64,000 bases of DNA. Origin: Caproicibacter fermentans (GTDB lineage Bacteria > Bacillota > Clostridia > Oscillospirales > Acutalibacteraceae). This document shows, one piece after another, positions 17,386 to 25,955 of this stretch. The notes below the pieces were generated by a model that saw only the letters and a program-made list of their open reading frames with translations, did not search any database and was not told where the DNA came from. The translations under genes were made by a program, and so were the position numbers. The stretch spans positions 51,322 through 115,321 of the forward strand of contig NZ_VWXL01000106.1 in the NCBI RefSeq assembly GCF_009746625.1, in the 5' to 3' direction. Numbering within the stretch: position 1 is the first letter of the stretch; each line of letters begins with the position of its first letter.

Positions 17386-17983
17386 AGGGCTCCTGCTGAT
17401 TCTTTCGGGCCCCTCGGGCACGGGGAAGGGAACGGTGGTGAAAAACCTTATGGCGGGGGATCCGAGTATCCGCTTTTCCGTTTCCGCCACAACGCGCGCG
17501 CCGCGGCCGGGCGAAACGGACGGGAAGGAATATTTTTTTCTGACGCGGGAACGCTTTCATGAAATAACCGCCGATGGAAAAATGCTGGAGAACGCCGAGT
17601 ATTGCGGGAATTGCTACGGTACGCCGCTCACACCCATTTTAGAGTGGACTGCTCAGGGCCTGGACGTCGTTTTGGATATTGAAGTTCAGGGTGGCGCGCA
17701 GGTAAAGCAAAAAAGGCCGGATGCGGTTGGGATTTTTATTCTTCCCCCTTCCTTGCAGGAACTGGAGCACCGCCTGCGTCAGCGCGGAACGGAAACGGAA
17801 GAAGGAATCCGGGGCCGTCTGCAGGCTGCGCGCCGGGAAATTCAGGCAGCCGTTCACTACGATTATATTGTCATCAACGATACGGTTGAATCCGCGGTGG
17901 CACAGATTCAAGCAATCATCCACGCGGAAAAAAACAAAACCAGCAGAAATCAAGAACTGATTGAAAGGATCCTGAAGAAATGA
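17375..17983 (+). CDS. gmk: Guanylate kinase
   Basis: Phosphorylates GMP to GDP for nucleotide and (p)ppGpp metabolism. 202 residues with the Walker A loop GPSGTGKGT at 12-20, the GMP-binding [15 protein letters not shown] segment and a lid region [10 protein letters not shown]. The ATG at 17375 is chosen because it follows a GAGG site and begins directly before the first beta strand; longer in-frame starts lie inside remA. It overlaps rpoZ by 4 bp. Confidence 0.96.
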   Translation: MTNEGLLLILSGPSGTGKGTVVKNLMAGDPSIRFSVSATTRAPRPGETDGKEYFFLTRERFHEITADGKMLENAEYCGNCYGTPLTPILEWTAQGLDVVLDIEVQGGAQVKQKRPDAVGIFILPPSLQELEHRLRQRGTETEEGIRGRLQAARREIQAAVHYDYIVINDTVESAVAQIQAIIHAEKNKTSRNQELIERILKK

Positions 17984-18198
17984 TTAAGCCGATTGCCGAT
18001 TTAATTCTGACGCCGGACCAGAGCCGTTACTCCCTTGTGGTCGCCATTGCGAAAAGAGCGCGTGAAATTGCGGAGACTGCGGAAAAAAACCGGGAAGTTC
18101 TGGAGAAAAAACCGGTGGAGATAGCGGTTCAGGAATACGTGAACCATGAGTTTACCATGATTGAAAAAACAACGGAGAACGACGACACGGATGACTGA
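17980..18198 (+). CDS. rpoZ: DNA-directed RNA polymerase subunit omega
   Basis: 72-residue omega subunit, which helps fold and stabilise the beta-prime subunit. The ATG overlaps the gmk stop (ATGA). The RYSLVVAIAKRAREI helix and the later KKPVEIAVQEYV match the family; the C-terminus is acidic. Position between gmk and priA is as in other Firmicutes, although the coaBC gene that often follows rpoZ is absent. Confidence 0.93.
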   Translation: MIKPIADLILTPDQSRYSLVVAIAKRAREIAETAEKNREVLEKKPVEIAVQEYVNHEFTMIEKTTENDDTDD

Positions 18199-18218
18199 AA
18201 AATGCCTGAAAGGTGAGG

Positions 18219-20672
18219 ATGTCCGTGGCCGTCGCAAAAGTCGCGGTGGAGAACACGGTTTATCATTTTGATAAATTGTTTGATTACCGCATTCCGACTT
18301 CTCTTCTGTCCGAGGCAAAAGAAGGCTGCCGTGTCCTTGTTCCGTTCGGCACTGCAAATTCCAAACGGCAGGGAATGATTCTGGAAAGGACGGAACAGGA
18401 GGGGGAGCCGGACCAGAAGCTGAAACCCATTGAATCCGTACTGGATAAGGAACCTCTCCTGACGCCGGAGGCGCTTCAGATGATTCCCTGGATCGGTGAG
18501 CATACCTTTTGCACGCTCTTTGACGCGGCAAGGCTCTTTTTTCCCGCGGGCATCCTTTTTCAGGTCAGCACGGAATACCTTCTGGCCGGGCCCGCCGGCG
18601 AAATTGCCGCCAAAGCGGGGGAGGGAGAGGAAGCGAGAATCGTCGCGTATCTGTCCCGGAGAAGGGCGGTCCGGCGCGATAAGCTTCTGCGTGACGTTGG
18701 GCTTGCTGCGGACAGCAGCCTTCCGGAGCGAATGCTTCGAAAGGGCCTGCTTCAAAAAAACAGCGTGACGTTCCGAAAGGTTGGGGACGCCACCCGGAAG
18801 ATGGTTCGCTTTACGGATCCGCAGGAGCTGCCGAAACTGACCCCAAGGCAAAAATGCGCTCTTGAAGTACTGCGAGGCGCCGGATGCGCCTCGTTAAAGG
18901 AAATCTGTTATTTTTCCGGCGTTACACCAGTGGTGGTGGACGCTCTGGTCAAAAAGGGAGCCGCCCAGTATTTTGACGCGGAGGTATACCGAAATCCGTA
19001 CGGCGACGTTCCGGAGGGGTCATCTTCACCGCCGGCAAAGCTGACCGCAGAACAGGACGAGGCGTATCGAAACCTGTACAGTCAGTACCGCGCCGGTCAG
19101 GGAGGGGTTTCGCTTCTGTACGGAGTCACGGGCAGCGGGAAAACGCAGGTTTTTATGCGGCTGATCGACCGCGTTCTGGAAGACGGACGGGGCGTCATCG
19201 TCATGGTTCCGGAGATTTCTCTGACGCCGCAGACGATCTCCCTGTTCCATGCCCGGTACGGCGCGGGGGTCGCGGTGTTCCACAGCGGGCTCTCCCTCGG
19301 CGAAAGGCTGGATGAGTGGAAGCGCGTCCGGAACGGGGACGCCTCCATCGCCGTAGGCACCCGGTCCGCGGTATTCGCGCCGTTTCAGAATCTCGGGCTC
19401 ATTATCATGGATGAGGAGCAGGAGGGCACTTACAAATCCGAATCGTCTCCTCGCTATCATGCCCGCGAGGCCGCCAAATACCGCTGCGCCTACCACAAGT
19501 GCCTGCTGGTTTTGGCCTCCGCCACGCCGTCCGTTGAAAGCTACTATCACGCGCAGGCGGGCAGATATACCCTGAATGTCCTCTCCGAGCGCTACGGTTC
19601 CGCGCACCTGCCCGAGGTCGACGTGGTCGACATGAACGGGGAGGCGGAACAGGGCAACGCCGGAATCCTCAGCGGCTTTCTGGCGGAGTCGCTGCGGGAA
19701 AACCTTCGAAACGGGATGCAGTCCATTTTATTGCTGAACCGAAGGGGGTATAATACATTTGTCTCCTGCCGGTCGTGCGGGCATGTTGCGACCTGTCCGA
19801 ACTGCAGCATCTCTCTTACATACCATGCGGCGAACAACCGCCTGATGTGTCACTACTGCGGATATTCGGTTCCGTTCACGCGGGAGTGCCCGAACTGCCG
19901 TGAAGAGCAGATGCGCTATTCGGGGTTCGGAACTCAGCGCGCGGAGCAGCAGCTGGCGGAGCTGCTGCCGGAAGCCCGGATTTTAAGGCTGGACGCGGAT
20001 TCGACGATGACCCGGTTCGCCTATGACAAAAAGCTGAAACAGTTTTCCGAAGGAGCATATGATATCATTGTCGGAACCCAGATGGTCGCGAAAGGGCTTG
20101 ACTTTGAAAATGTTACTTTAGTAGGGGTTTTATCGGCGGACCAATCGCTGTACGGCGACGATTTCCGAAGCTACGAGCGGGCGTTTGACCTGCTGACGCA
20201 GGTAGTCGGCCGGTCGGGACGGGGAAAATTTACCGGAAGAGCCGTCATCCAGACCTTTACCCCGGAAAACGATATTATCCGCCTCGCGGCGGACCAGAAT
20301 TACGCAGAGTTTTACAGAAGGGAAATCGCTTTGAGAAAGTCGCTGCTGTATCCTCCCTTTTCCGACATCTGCGTGATCGGATTTGTCGGAAGGAGAGAGG
20401 AAAAGGTCCGCGCGGCGAGCGAAGCTTTTTTTACGCTGTTATGTACGACGGCGAGGGATGATTACGCGGACCAGCCGCTGCGGGTGCTGAGCCCGTCTCC
20501 CGCTCTGGTCGGGCGCGTCAGCAACCGGTATCGTTATAAGCTGATATTAAAATGCCGCGACAATAAGCGGATCCGCAGAATGATTTCCGATTTGCTGATT
20601 CGCTTTTCATCCGACAGGAGCTATTCGGATGTGACGGTATTTCCGGATATGAACCCGGAAACAATTTTATAA
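18219..20672 (+). CDS. priA: Primosomal replication restart helicase PriA
   Basis: Superfamily 2 helicase that recognises stalled forks and reloads the replicative helicase. About 818 residues: an N-terminal DNA-binding part (VENTVYHFDKLFDYRIP), the helicase core with Walker A GVTGSGKTQVF and DEEQEG box, and a zinc region with eight cysteines between the two helicase lobes (CRSCG, CPNCS, CHYCG, CPNC). Start codon is uncertain among GTG 18213, ATG 18219 and GTG 18225 because the AGGTGA site overlaps the first; the middle one is given. Confidence 0.94.
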   Translation: MSVAVAKVAVENTVYHFDKLFDYRIPTSLLSEAKEGCRVLVPFGTANSKRQGMILERTEQEGEPDQKLKPIESVLDKEPLLTPEALQMIPWIGEHTFCTLFDAARLFFPAGILFQVSTEYLLAGPAGEIAAKAGEGEEARIVAYLSRRRAVRRDKLLRDVGLAADSSLPERMLRKGLLQKNSVTFRKVGDATRKMVRFTDPQELPKLTPRQKCALEVLRGAGCASLKEICYFSGVTPVVVDALVKKGAAQYFDAEVYRNPYGDVPEGSSSPPAKLTAEQDEAYRNLYSQYRAGQGGVSLLYGVTGSGKTQVFMRLIDRVLEDGRGVIVMVPEISLTPQTISLFHARYGAGVAVFHSGLSLGERLDEWKRVRNGDASIAVGTRSAVFAPFQNLGLIIMDEEQEGTYKSESSPRYHAREAAKYRCAYHKCLLVLASATPSVESYYHAQAGRYTLNVLSERYGSAHLPEVDVVDMNGEAEQGNAGILSGFLAESLRENLRNGMQSILLLNRRGYNTFVSCRSCGHVATCPNCSISLTYHAANNRLMCHYCGYSVPFTRECPNCREEQMRYSGFGTQRAEQQLAELLPEARILRLDADSTMTRFAYDKKLKQFSEGAYDIIVGTQMVAKGLDFENVTLVGVLSADQSLYGDDFRSYERAFDLLTQVVGRSGRGKFTGRAVIQTFTPENDIIRLAADQNYAEFYRREIALRKSLLYPPFSDICVIGFVGRREEKVRAASEAFFTLLCTTARDDYADQPLRVLSPSPALVGRVSNRYRYKLILKCRDNKRIRRMISDLLIRFSSDRSYSDVTVFPDMNPETIL

Positions 20673-20687
20673 GATGGGGGAATAACA

Positions 20688-21179
20688 TTGGCAATACGGA
20701 ACATCATAACGGATGAAGATCCGTTTCTTCATAAGAAATGCCGCCCGGTTGTAAAGTTCGACAAACGTCTCTGGACTTTGCTGGACGATATGGCGGATAC
20801 GCTTCGCGAAGAAAACGGCGTGGGGCTGGCGGCAATTCAGGTTGGAATACTACGCAGGGCCGTAGTCATTGACATTGGCGACGGCAGGGGGGGGCGCGAG
20901 CTGATCAACCCTGTGATTCTTGAAAAATCGGGGGAGCAGGAGCCTATGGAGGGCTGCCTTTCCATCCCCGGGAAATGGGGGATCACAAAGCGCCCCAAGC
21001 ACGTAAAAGTTCGCGCGCAGGACCGCAACGGAAAGTTTTTTGAATATGAGGGGGAAGACCTTCTGGCGACGGCTTCCTGCCATGAAATCGACCATCTGGA
21101 TGGAATTTTATTCCTGACCCATGTGATTAGGATGCTGACGAAGGAAGAACTGGAACATATGAATTCTTCGGAGGGCTGA
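20688..21179 (+). CDS. def: Peptide deformylase
   Basis: Iron/zinc enzyme removing the N-formyl group from new proteins. 163 residues with all three motifs: GVGLAAIQVG, EGCLSIPG (metal-binding Cys) and CHEIDHLDG (two metal-binding His and catalytic Glu). Starts with TTG after a GGGGG-rich ribosome site. Directly followed by fmt, which adds the formyl group on initiator tRNA, a standard pairing. Confidence 0.96.
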   Translation: MAIRNIITDEDPFLHKKCRPVVKFDKRLWTLLDDMADTLREENGVGLAAIQVGILRRAVVIDIGDGRGGRELINPVILEKSGEQEPMEGCLSIPGKWGITKRPKHVKVRAQDRNGKFFEYEGEDLLATASCHEIDHLDGILFLTHVIRMLTKEELEHMNSSEG

Positions 21180-21181
21180 AA

Positions 21182-22108
21182 TTGAGGATTGTTTTTATGG
21201 GAACCCCGGAATTTGCCGTTCCCTCTCTCTCGGCGCTGATCGGAGCAGGACATGAAATCGCGGCGGTCTTTACCCGGAAAGACAAACCGGTCGGCAGAAA
21301 ACAGATTCTGCAGGCGCCGCCCGTTAAGGTTCTGGCGGTTGAAAACGGAATTCAGGTGTTCCAGCCGGATACTCTCCGGGGAGAGGAAACGCAGACTGCG
21401 ATTGCCCGTCTCAGGCCGGATGTTATCGTCGTTGCGGCATACGGAAAACTTCTGCCGAAAAACATTTTGGAGCTTCCGCGCCTGGGCTGCGTAAATGTCC
21501 ACGCTTCCCTGCTGCCGAAGTACCGCGGGGCGGCGCCGATTCAGCAGGCGGTTCTGGACGGCGAAACGGTGACCGGCGTTACAACGATGCAAATGGCGGA
21601 AGGGCTGGACACCGGCGATATTCTGATGAAGGACCGCACGGAAATCGGCCCGGATGAGACATCCGGCGAACTGACCGCGCGGCTTGCCGAAATTGGGGCC
21701 CGGCTGATCGTCCGCACGCTGGACGCTCTGGAAAAGGGCGGCATTGCTCCGGTCGCGCAGAACGATCGGGAATCCAGCTATGCCGGGATGCTGAGTAAAG
21801 AGCTGTCTCCGGTTGACTGGAGCCGGCCGGCGGACCGGATTCACAACCAGGTGCGGGGATTGTCTCCGTGGCCGGGTGCCAGTACGCTTTTTGAAGGGAA
21901 AAAGCTGAAGCTACACAAAACCCGTGCGGCGGGGAAAAGCAGCGGCGTTCCCGGGCAGATTCTTCCGGGAGCGGAGCTGAAGGCCGTTTGCGGCGGCGGT
22001 ACTGTGCTTGAGCTTTTGGAGGTTCAGCCGGAGGGCGGCAAAAGAATGAAGGGTTCGGATTTTCTGCGGGGACATCCCGCTGAAGGCGTGATTTTAGGAA
22101 ACGGATAA
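21182..22108 (+). CDS. fmt: Methionyl-tRNA formyltransferase
   Basis: Transfers a formyl group from 10-formyl-THF to Met-tRNA(fMet). 308 residues; N-terminal Rossmann domain RIVFMGTPEFAVPSL and the signature HASLLPKYRGAAPIQQA with catalytic Asn/His/Asp region, then the C-terminal OB-like tRNA-binding domain. A TTG start 2 bp after the def stop is used, indicating tight coupling. Confidence 0.96.
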   Translation: MRIVFMGTPEFAVPSLSALIGAGHEIAAVFTRKDKPVGRKQILQAPPVKVLAVENGIQVFQPDTLRGEETQTAIARLRPDVIVVAAYGKLLPKNILELPRLGCVNVHASLLPKYRGAAPIQQAVLDGETVTGVTTMQMAEGLDTGDILMKDRTEIGPDETSGELTARLAEIGARLIVRTLDALEKGGIAPVAQNDRESSYAGMLSKELSPVDWSRPADRIHNQVRGLSPWPGASTLFEGKKLKLHKTRAAGKSSGVPGQILPGAELKAVCGGGTVLELLEVQPEGGKRMKGSDFLRGHPAEGVILGNG

Positions 22109-22122
22109 AGGAGGATGCCGGA

Positions 22123-22830
22123 ATGTATGGTTTTTATTTTTTCAATTTTACATACTTCTGGATCATGGTGCCCGCGCTCATCGTCACCATGATCGCACAA
22201 TCGCGGGTGAATTCGACCTTCGCGAAGTATTCCCGCGTGCGCACGATGAATCAGATCACCGGCGAAGAGGCCGCGGAGCGCGTCGCGCGTTTCGGCGGAG
22301 TCAATCGGATTTTCATCAAACGGGTCGCGGGAAATCTTACCGACAATTTCGATCCGCGGAACGATACCATCAGTTTGTCGGAATCCGTCTATTCCTCCGT
22401 ATCCATTTCGGCGGTCGGGGTTGCGGCGCACGAAGCGGGCCACGCGATTCAAAACGCGGAAGGCTATTTCCCGAATAAAATCCGGGCGGCGCTGGTGCCT
22501 GTGACCAATTTCGGCTCTCATCTTTCCATGCCGCTGATCATTATCGGGCTGATTCTGCCCGTTCAGTACGATTTTATCGTTTATGCCGGAATCATTTTGT
22601 ACAGCCTTGTCGTTTTGTTTCAGCTTGTCACCCTGCCGGTCGAATTCAACGCGAGCTCGCGCGCGATTCGCGCGCTGAACGATGCCGGAATTCTTTACCC
22701 GGATGAGTTGGAGGGAGCAAAAAAGGTTTTGCGCGCAGCCGCAATGACTTATCTGGCGGCAAGTTTTACGGCGTTGCTTACGCTTCTCCGTTTTGTCTTG
22801 ATCGCCGGCAACAGGAGGGGCCGCCGCTGA
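22123..22830 (+). CDS. YugP-like zinc membrane metallopeptidase
   Basis: 235-residue member of the zinc-peptidase-2 family (Pfam PF04298). An N-terminal membrane segment (about 9-24) is followed by HEAGH at 103-107, which provides the zinc ligands and catalytic glutamate, and by two or three C-terminal hydrophobic segments (about 130-165 and 210-228). Substrates of the family are unknown. Its position between fmt and rsmB differs from Bacillus, where those genes adjoin, so this is a lineage-specific insertion into a conserved operon. It overlaps rsmB at one base. Confidence 0.85.
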   Translation: MYGFYFFNFTYFWIMVPALIVTMIAQSRVNSTFAKYSRVRTMNQITGEEAAERVARFGGVNRIFIKRVAGNLTDNFDPRNDTISLSESVYSSVSISAVGVAAHEAGHAIQNAEGYFPNKIRAALVPVTNFGSHLSMPLIIIGLILPVQYDFIVYAGIILYSLVVLFQLVTLPVEFNASSRAIRALNDAGILYPDELEGAKKVLRAAAMTYLAASFTALLTLLRFVLIAGNRRGRR

Positions 22831-24164
22831 TGACAAGCGCGCGTGAAGCGGCGCTGAAAGCTCTTCTCCGCGTCGACTCGGAAGGGGCTTACTCCAATCT
22901 GGCGTTGGATCATATTCTTACCGGCCTGCGCCTGGAGCCGCGGGAAAGGTCCCTTGCAACAACGATTTTCTACGGAGTACTGGAAAAAAGAATCACGCTG
23001 GACTATGTGATCAGCCGTTTTTCCAGCACTCCGCTGAAAAAAATCATGCCGGTCGCGCTCGAACTTCTCCGGATCGGCGTATATCAAATTTTATATCTGT
23101 CAAAGATTCCACCGTCGGCAGCGGTCAACGAGTCCGTCAATCTGGCGAAAACCTGCGGGGCGCGGCGGGCGTCCGGCTTTGTCAACGCCGTCCTTCGGAA
23201 CTTTCTCAGAAGCGGCGCGAAAATCCCCCCGCTTGCGCCGGAAACGGACTCCGTTCGGAGGCTCAGCGTGGAATACTCGTGTCCGGAATGGATGATTTCG
23301 CTGTGGAGCCGGTCGTACGGAGATGAAACGGCGCTGGGACTATTGAAAGGTATGGCGCAGAAGCCTGAACTTTTCGCCCGGGTGAATAATACCCGCGTCG
23401 GGGAGGAACAATTAATCGAAAGGCTTCGGGAAGAGGGAACGGGCGCGGAAAGCGTCTTGTGGCCCGATCATGCGCTGCGGTTTCTAAAGGGTATCGACGT
23501 TGCGGAAAGCGGCTGCTACCGGGACGGGCTGTTCCATATTCAGGACCTTTCCTCCCAGATTTTGTGTGCCCTGCTTGATCCTCAGCCGGGGGAAACGTTG
23601 GCGGACGTTTGCTCCGCGCCGGGCGGCAAGACCTTTACCCTTGCGGAACGGATGGAGAACCGCGGAAAAATTTTCGCCTATGATAAATATCCGCAAAAGG
23701 TCAAGTTAGTCCGCGAGGGGGCGCATCGGCTGTACCTTTCCTGCGTCAGGGCTTCGGTTCGGGACGCCGCGCATCCCGAGGAAAACCCGGAAAAGGCGGA
23801 TCGGGTTCTGTGCGATGTTCCGTGCTCCGGTCTCGGCGTGATCAGGCGTAAACCGGAGATACGTTTTAAATTACCGGGTCCTATTGACAGTTTGCCTGAT
23901 TTGCAGTACCTTATTCTGTGTAAGTCTTCCGAACTCGTACAAAACGGCGGAACCCTTTTCTACAGTACCTGTACGCTGAATCCGGCGGAAAACGGGCGGG
24001 TTGCCGACCGCTTTCTCTCCGAGCATCCGGGGTTTCTGCCAAAGGCGATTTCATTGCCGGAGAGTTTTCCGCGTGCTGTGGCGGAGCCGGAAAATCAGAT
24101 GACGTTTTTGCCGCATGTTCACGGCACGGACGGATTTTTTGTTGCGGCGTTTCGCAAAAAATAG
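22830..24164 (+). CDS. rsmB: 16S rRNA (cytosine-967-C5) methyltransferase RsmB
   Basis: 444 residues: an N-terminal NusB-like RNA-binding domain (about 1-140) and a SAM-dependent methyltransferase domain. The catalytic motifs are visible: DVPCSGLGVIRRKPEIRF (motif IV) and STCTLNPAEN (motif VI, with the nucleophilic cysteine in TCT). SAM is bound at the CSAPGGKTF loop. Overlaps the preceding gene at its start and is followed 9 bp later by rlmN. Confidence 0.95.
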   Translation: MTSAREAALKALLRVDSEGAYSNLALDHILTGLRLEPRERSLATTIFYGVLEKRITLDYVISRFSSTPLKKIMPVALELLRIGVYQILYLSKIPPSAAVNESVNLAKTCGARRASGFVNAVLRNFLRSGAKIPPLAPETDSVRRLSVEYSCPEWMISLWSRSYGDETALGLLKGMAQKPELFARVNNTRVGEEQLIERLREEGTGAESVLWPDHALRFLKGIDVAESGCYRDGLFHIQDLSSQILCALLDPQPGETLADVCSAPGGKTFTLAERMENRGKIFAYDKYPQKVKLVREGAHRLYLSCVRASVRDAAHPEENPEKADRVLCDVPCSGLGVIRRKPEIRFKLPGPIDSLPDLQYLILCKSSELVQNGGTLFYSTCTLNPAENGRVADRFLSEHPGFLPKAISLPESFPRAVAEPENQMTFLPHVHGTDGFFVAAFRKK

Positions 24165-24173
24165 GAGGATACT

Positions 24174-25220
24174 TTGAATCGTACGGACCTGAAATCGATG
24201 ACGCTGGATGAAATGAAAACGGCTTTTGCCGGCCAGCCCTCTTTTCGCGCGTTACAGATTTACCGCTGGCTTCACAGGGGCGTTTCCGATTTCGAGGAAA
24301 TGACGAATCTGCCTAAAAAATTCCGCGACCTACTGGCGGCCGAGTATTACATAGCCGCCGCCCGAATCGAGCGAAAATACTGCTCCGAACTGGACGATAC
24401 GGTGAAGTACCTGTTTCGCTTGAACGATGGGGAAATGGTGGAAGGCGTACTCATGAGCTACCACCACGGCCGTACCGTCTGTATTTCCACTCAGGTCGGC
24501 TGTAAAATGAACTGCGCGTTCTGCGCCACCGGAAAGAGCGGTTTCTCCCGCAACCTGACGGCCTCAGAAATCCTTTCGCAGGTCCAGACCGCACAGATGG
24601 ACGCGGGGGAGAGAATTTCCAATATTGTTTTAATGGGCATGGGAGAGCCTCTGGATAATTACGAAGCGGTGCTCCGCTTTTTGGATCTTGTTTCCTCAAA
24701 AGAGGGAATGAATATAGGGATGCGTCATATCTCTCTGTCCACCTGCGGAATCGTGGACAAAATTTATGATTTAGCAGAAAAGAAATACCAGCTGACGCTT
24801 TCGGTTTCTCTGCACGCGCCGAACGATCAGATCCGTTCCCGCATCATGCCGGTCAACAGCCGGTGGAATCTGAACGAGCTTCTCCGCGCATGCCGGACCT
24901 ATATCGAATTGACAGGGCGCCGTATTTCTTTTGAATATGCCATGATAGAAGGAGTCAACGACAGTACGGAGAATGCCGAAGAGCTTGCACGCAGGCTGCG
25001 CGGAATTCTTTGCCATGTCAATCTGATTCCGGTGAACCATGTGGGAGGCTTTGCGTTTCATAAAAGTTCGTTGGAACGGCTGCGTGCTTTCGAATCGACT
25101 TTGCTGAATCATGGAATTACCGCGACGGTGCGCAGAACGCTGGGGGCGGACATTCAGGCCTCCTGCGGGCAGTTGAAGCGCAGATTCAAAGAGGAGGTGG
25201 CCAATGTTGAGGATTTTTAG
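24174..25220 (+). CDS. rlmN: Dual-specificity RNA methyltransferase RlmN
   Basis: Radical-SAM enzyme that methylates C2 of A2503 in 23S rRNA and of A37 in some tRNAs. 348 residues, TTG start after AGGAGG. The 4Fe-4S cluster motif CKMNCAFC is intact and the C-terminal resolving cysteine is in QASCGQL. Its 3' end overlaps prpC by 17 bp, so translation of the phosphatase is likely coupled. Confidence 0.96.
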   Translation: MNRTDLKSMTLDEMKTAFAGQPSFRALQIYRWLHRGVSDFEEMTNLPKKFRDLLAAEYYIAAARIERKYCSELDDTVKYLFRLNDGEMVEGVLMSYHHGRTVCISTQVGCKMNCAFCATGKSGFSRNLTASEILSQVQTAQMDAGERISNIVLMGMGEPLDNYEAVLRFLDLVSSKEGMNIGMRHISLSTCGIVDKIYDLAEKKYQLTLSVSLHAPNDQIRSRIMPVNSRWNLNELLRACRTYIELTGRRISFEYAMIEGVNDSTENAEELARRLRGILCHVNLIPVNHVGGFAFHKSSLERLRAFESTLLNHGITATVRRTLGADIQASCGQLKRRFKEEVANVEDF

Positions 25221-25935
25221 TAAAAGTGATATTGGCCTTGTCAGAAAATCAAACGAGGATGCCTGCAAAAGCGGGATTCTTCCCGATGGGGCGGCCTGGG
25301 CTGTCGTCTGCGACGGGATGGGCGGAGCGAACGGCGGCGACGTTGCCAGCGGGATTGCCGTCGACCGCATTTCCGAACAGATTTTGACCGGCTATTCCGC
25401 CGAAATCAGTGAAGAGGAGATTCAAAACCTGATTTCGGAAGCGGTCCTGAACGCAAACGACGAGGTTCACGCCCGTGCCGGCACCGATGAAGCTCTGAGC
25501 GGAATGGGAACCACGGTTGTGGTCGCGGTGGTGTCCCGCGGCGTGGCGCGTATCGCGCATGCCGGCGACAGCCGAGCCTATCTGATTACCCGGGACGGAA
25601 TTCGGCAGCTGACCACCGACCATTCCATGGTTCAGGAGCTGGTGGATAAAGGAGATTTGACCGTTCAGGAAGCGAAAAAGCACCCGCAGAAGAACGTTAT
25701 CACCCGGGCGCTCGGAGTCGATTCCTTTCTTCAAGCTGATTACTGTGAGGTTCCGTTCCCGGAAGGCAGCCGGCTTTTAATTTGTACGGACGGCCTTACA
25801 AACTATGTTGATGAGGAGCAGATTTTTCGACTTGCTCAGGAATTGGACGCGGATGATTTGACCGGACGGCTTGTTGCCTTGGCTAAGAAGGCTGGGGGAA
25901 GCGACAATATCACTGTAACCGTCGTAGAAAACTGA
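25204..25935 (+). CDS. prpC: PP2C-type serine/threonine phosphatase PrpC (Stp)
   Basis: Metal-dependent phosphatase that reverses PrkC phosphorylation. 243 residues with the PP2C metal motifs VVCDGMGGANGG, AHAGDSRAYL and CTDGLTNYV, and the final GGSDNITVTVV. It overlaps rlmN and lies 20 bp before prkC, the kinase it opposes. Confidence 0.96.
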   Translation: MLRIFSKSDIGLVRKSNEDACKSGILPDGAAWAVVCDGMGGANGGDVASGIAVDRISEQILTGYSAEISEEEIQNLISEAVLNANDEVHARAGTDEALSGMGTTVVVAVVSRGVARIAHAGDSRAYLITRDGIRQLTTDHSMVQELVDKGDLTVQEAKKHPQKNVITRALGVDSFLQADYCEVPFPEGSRLLICTDGLTNYVDEEQIFRLAQELDADDLTGRLVALAKKAGGSDNITVTVVEN

Positions 25936-25955
25936 GCCGCTAAGGAGTTGATTGC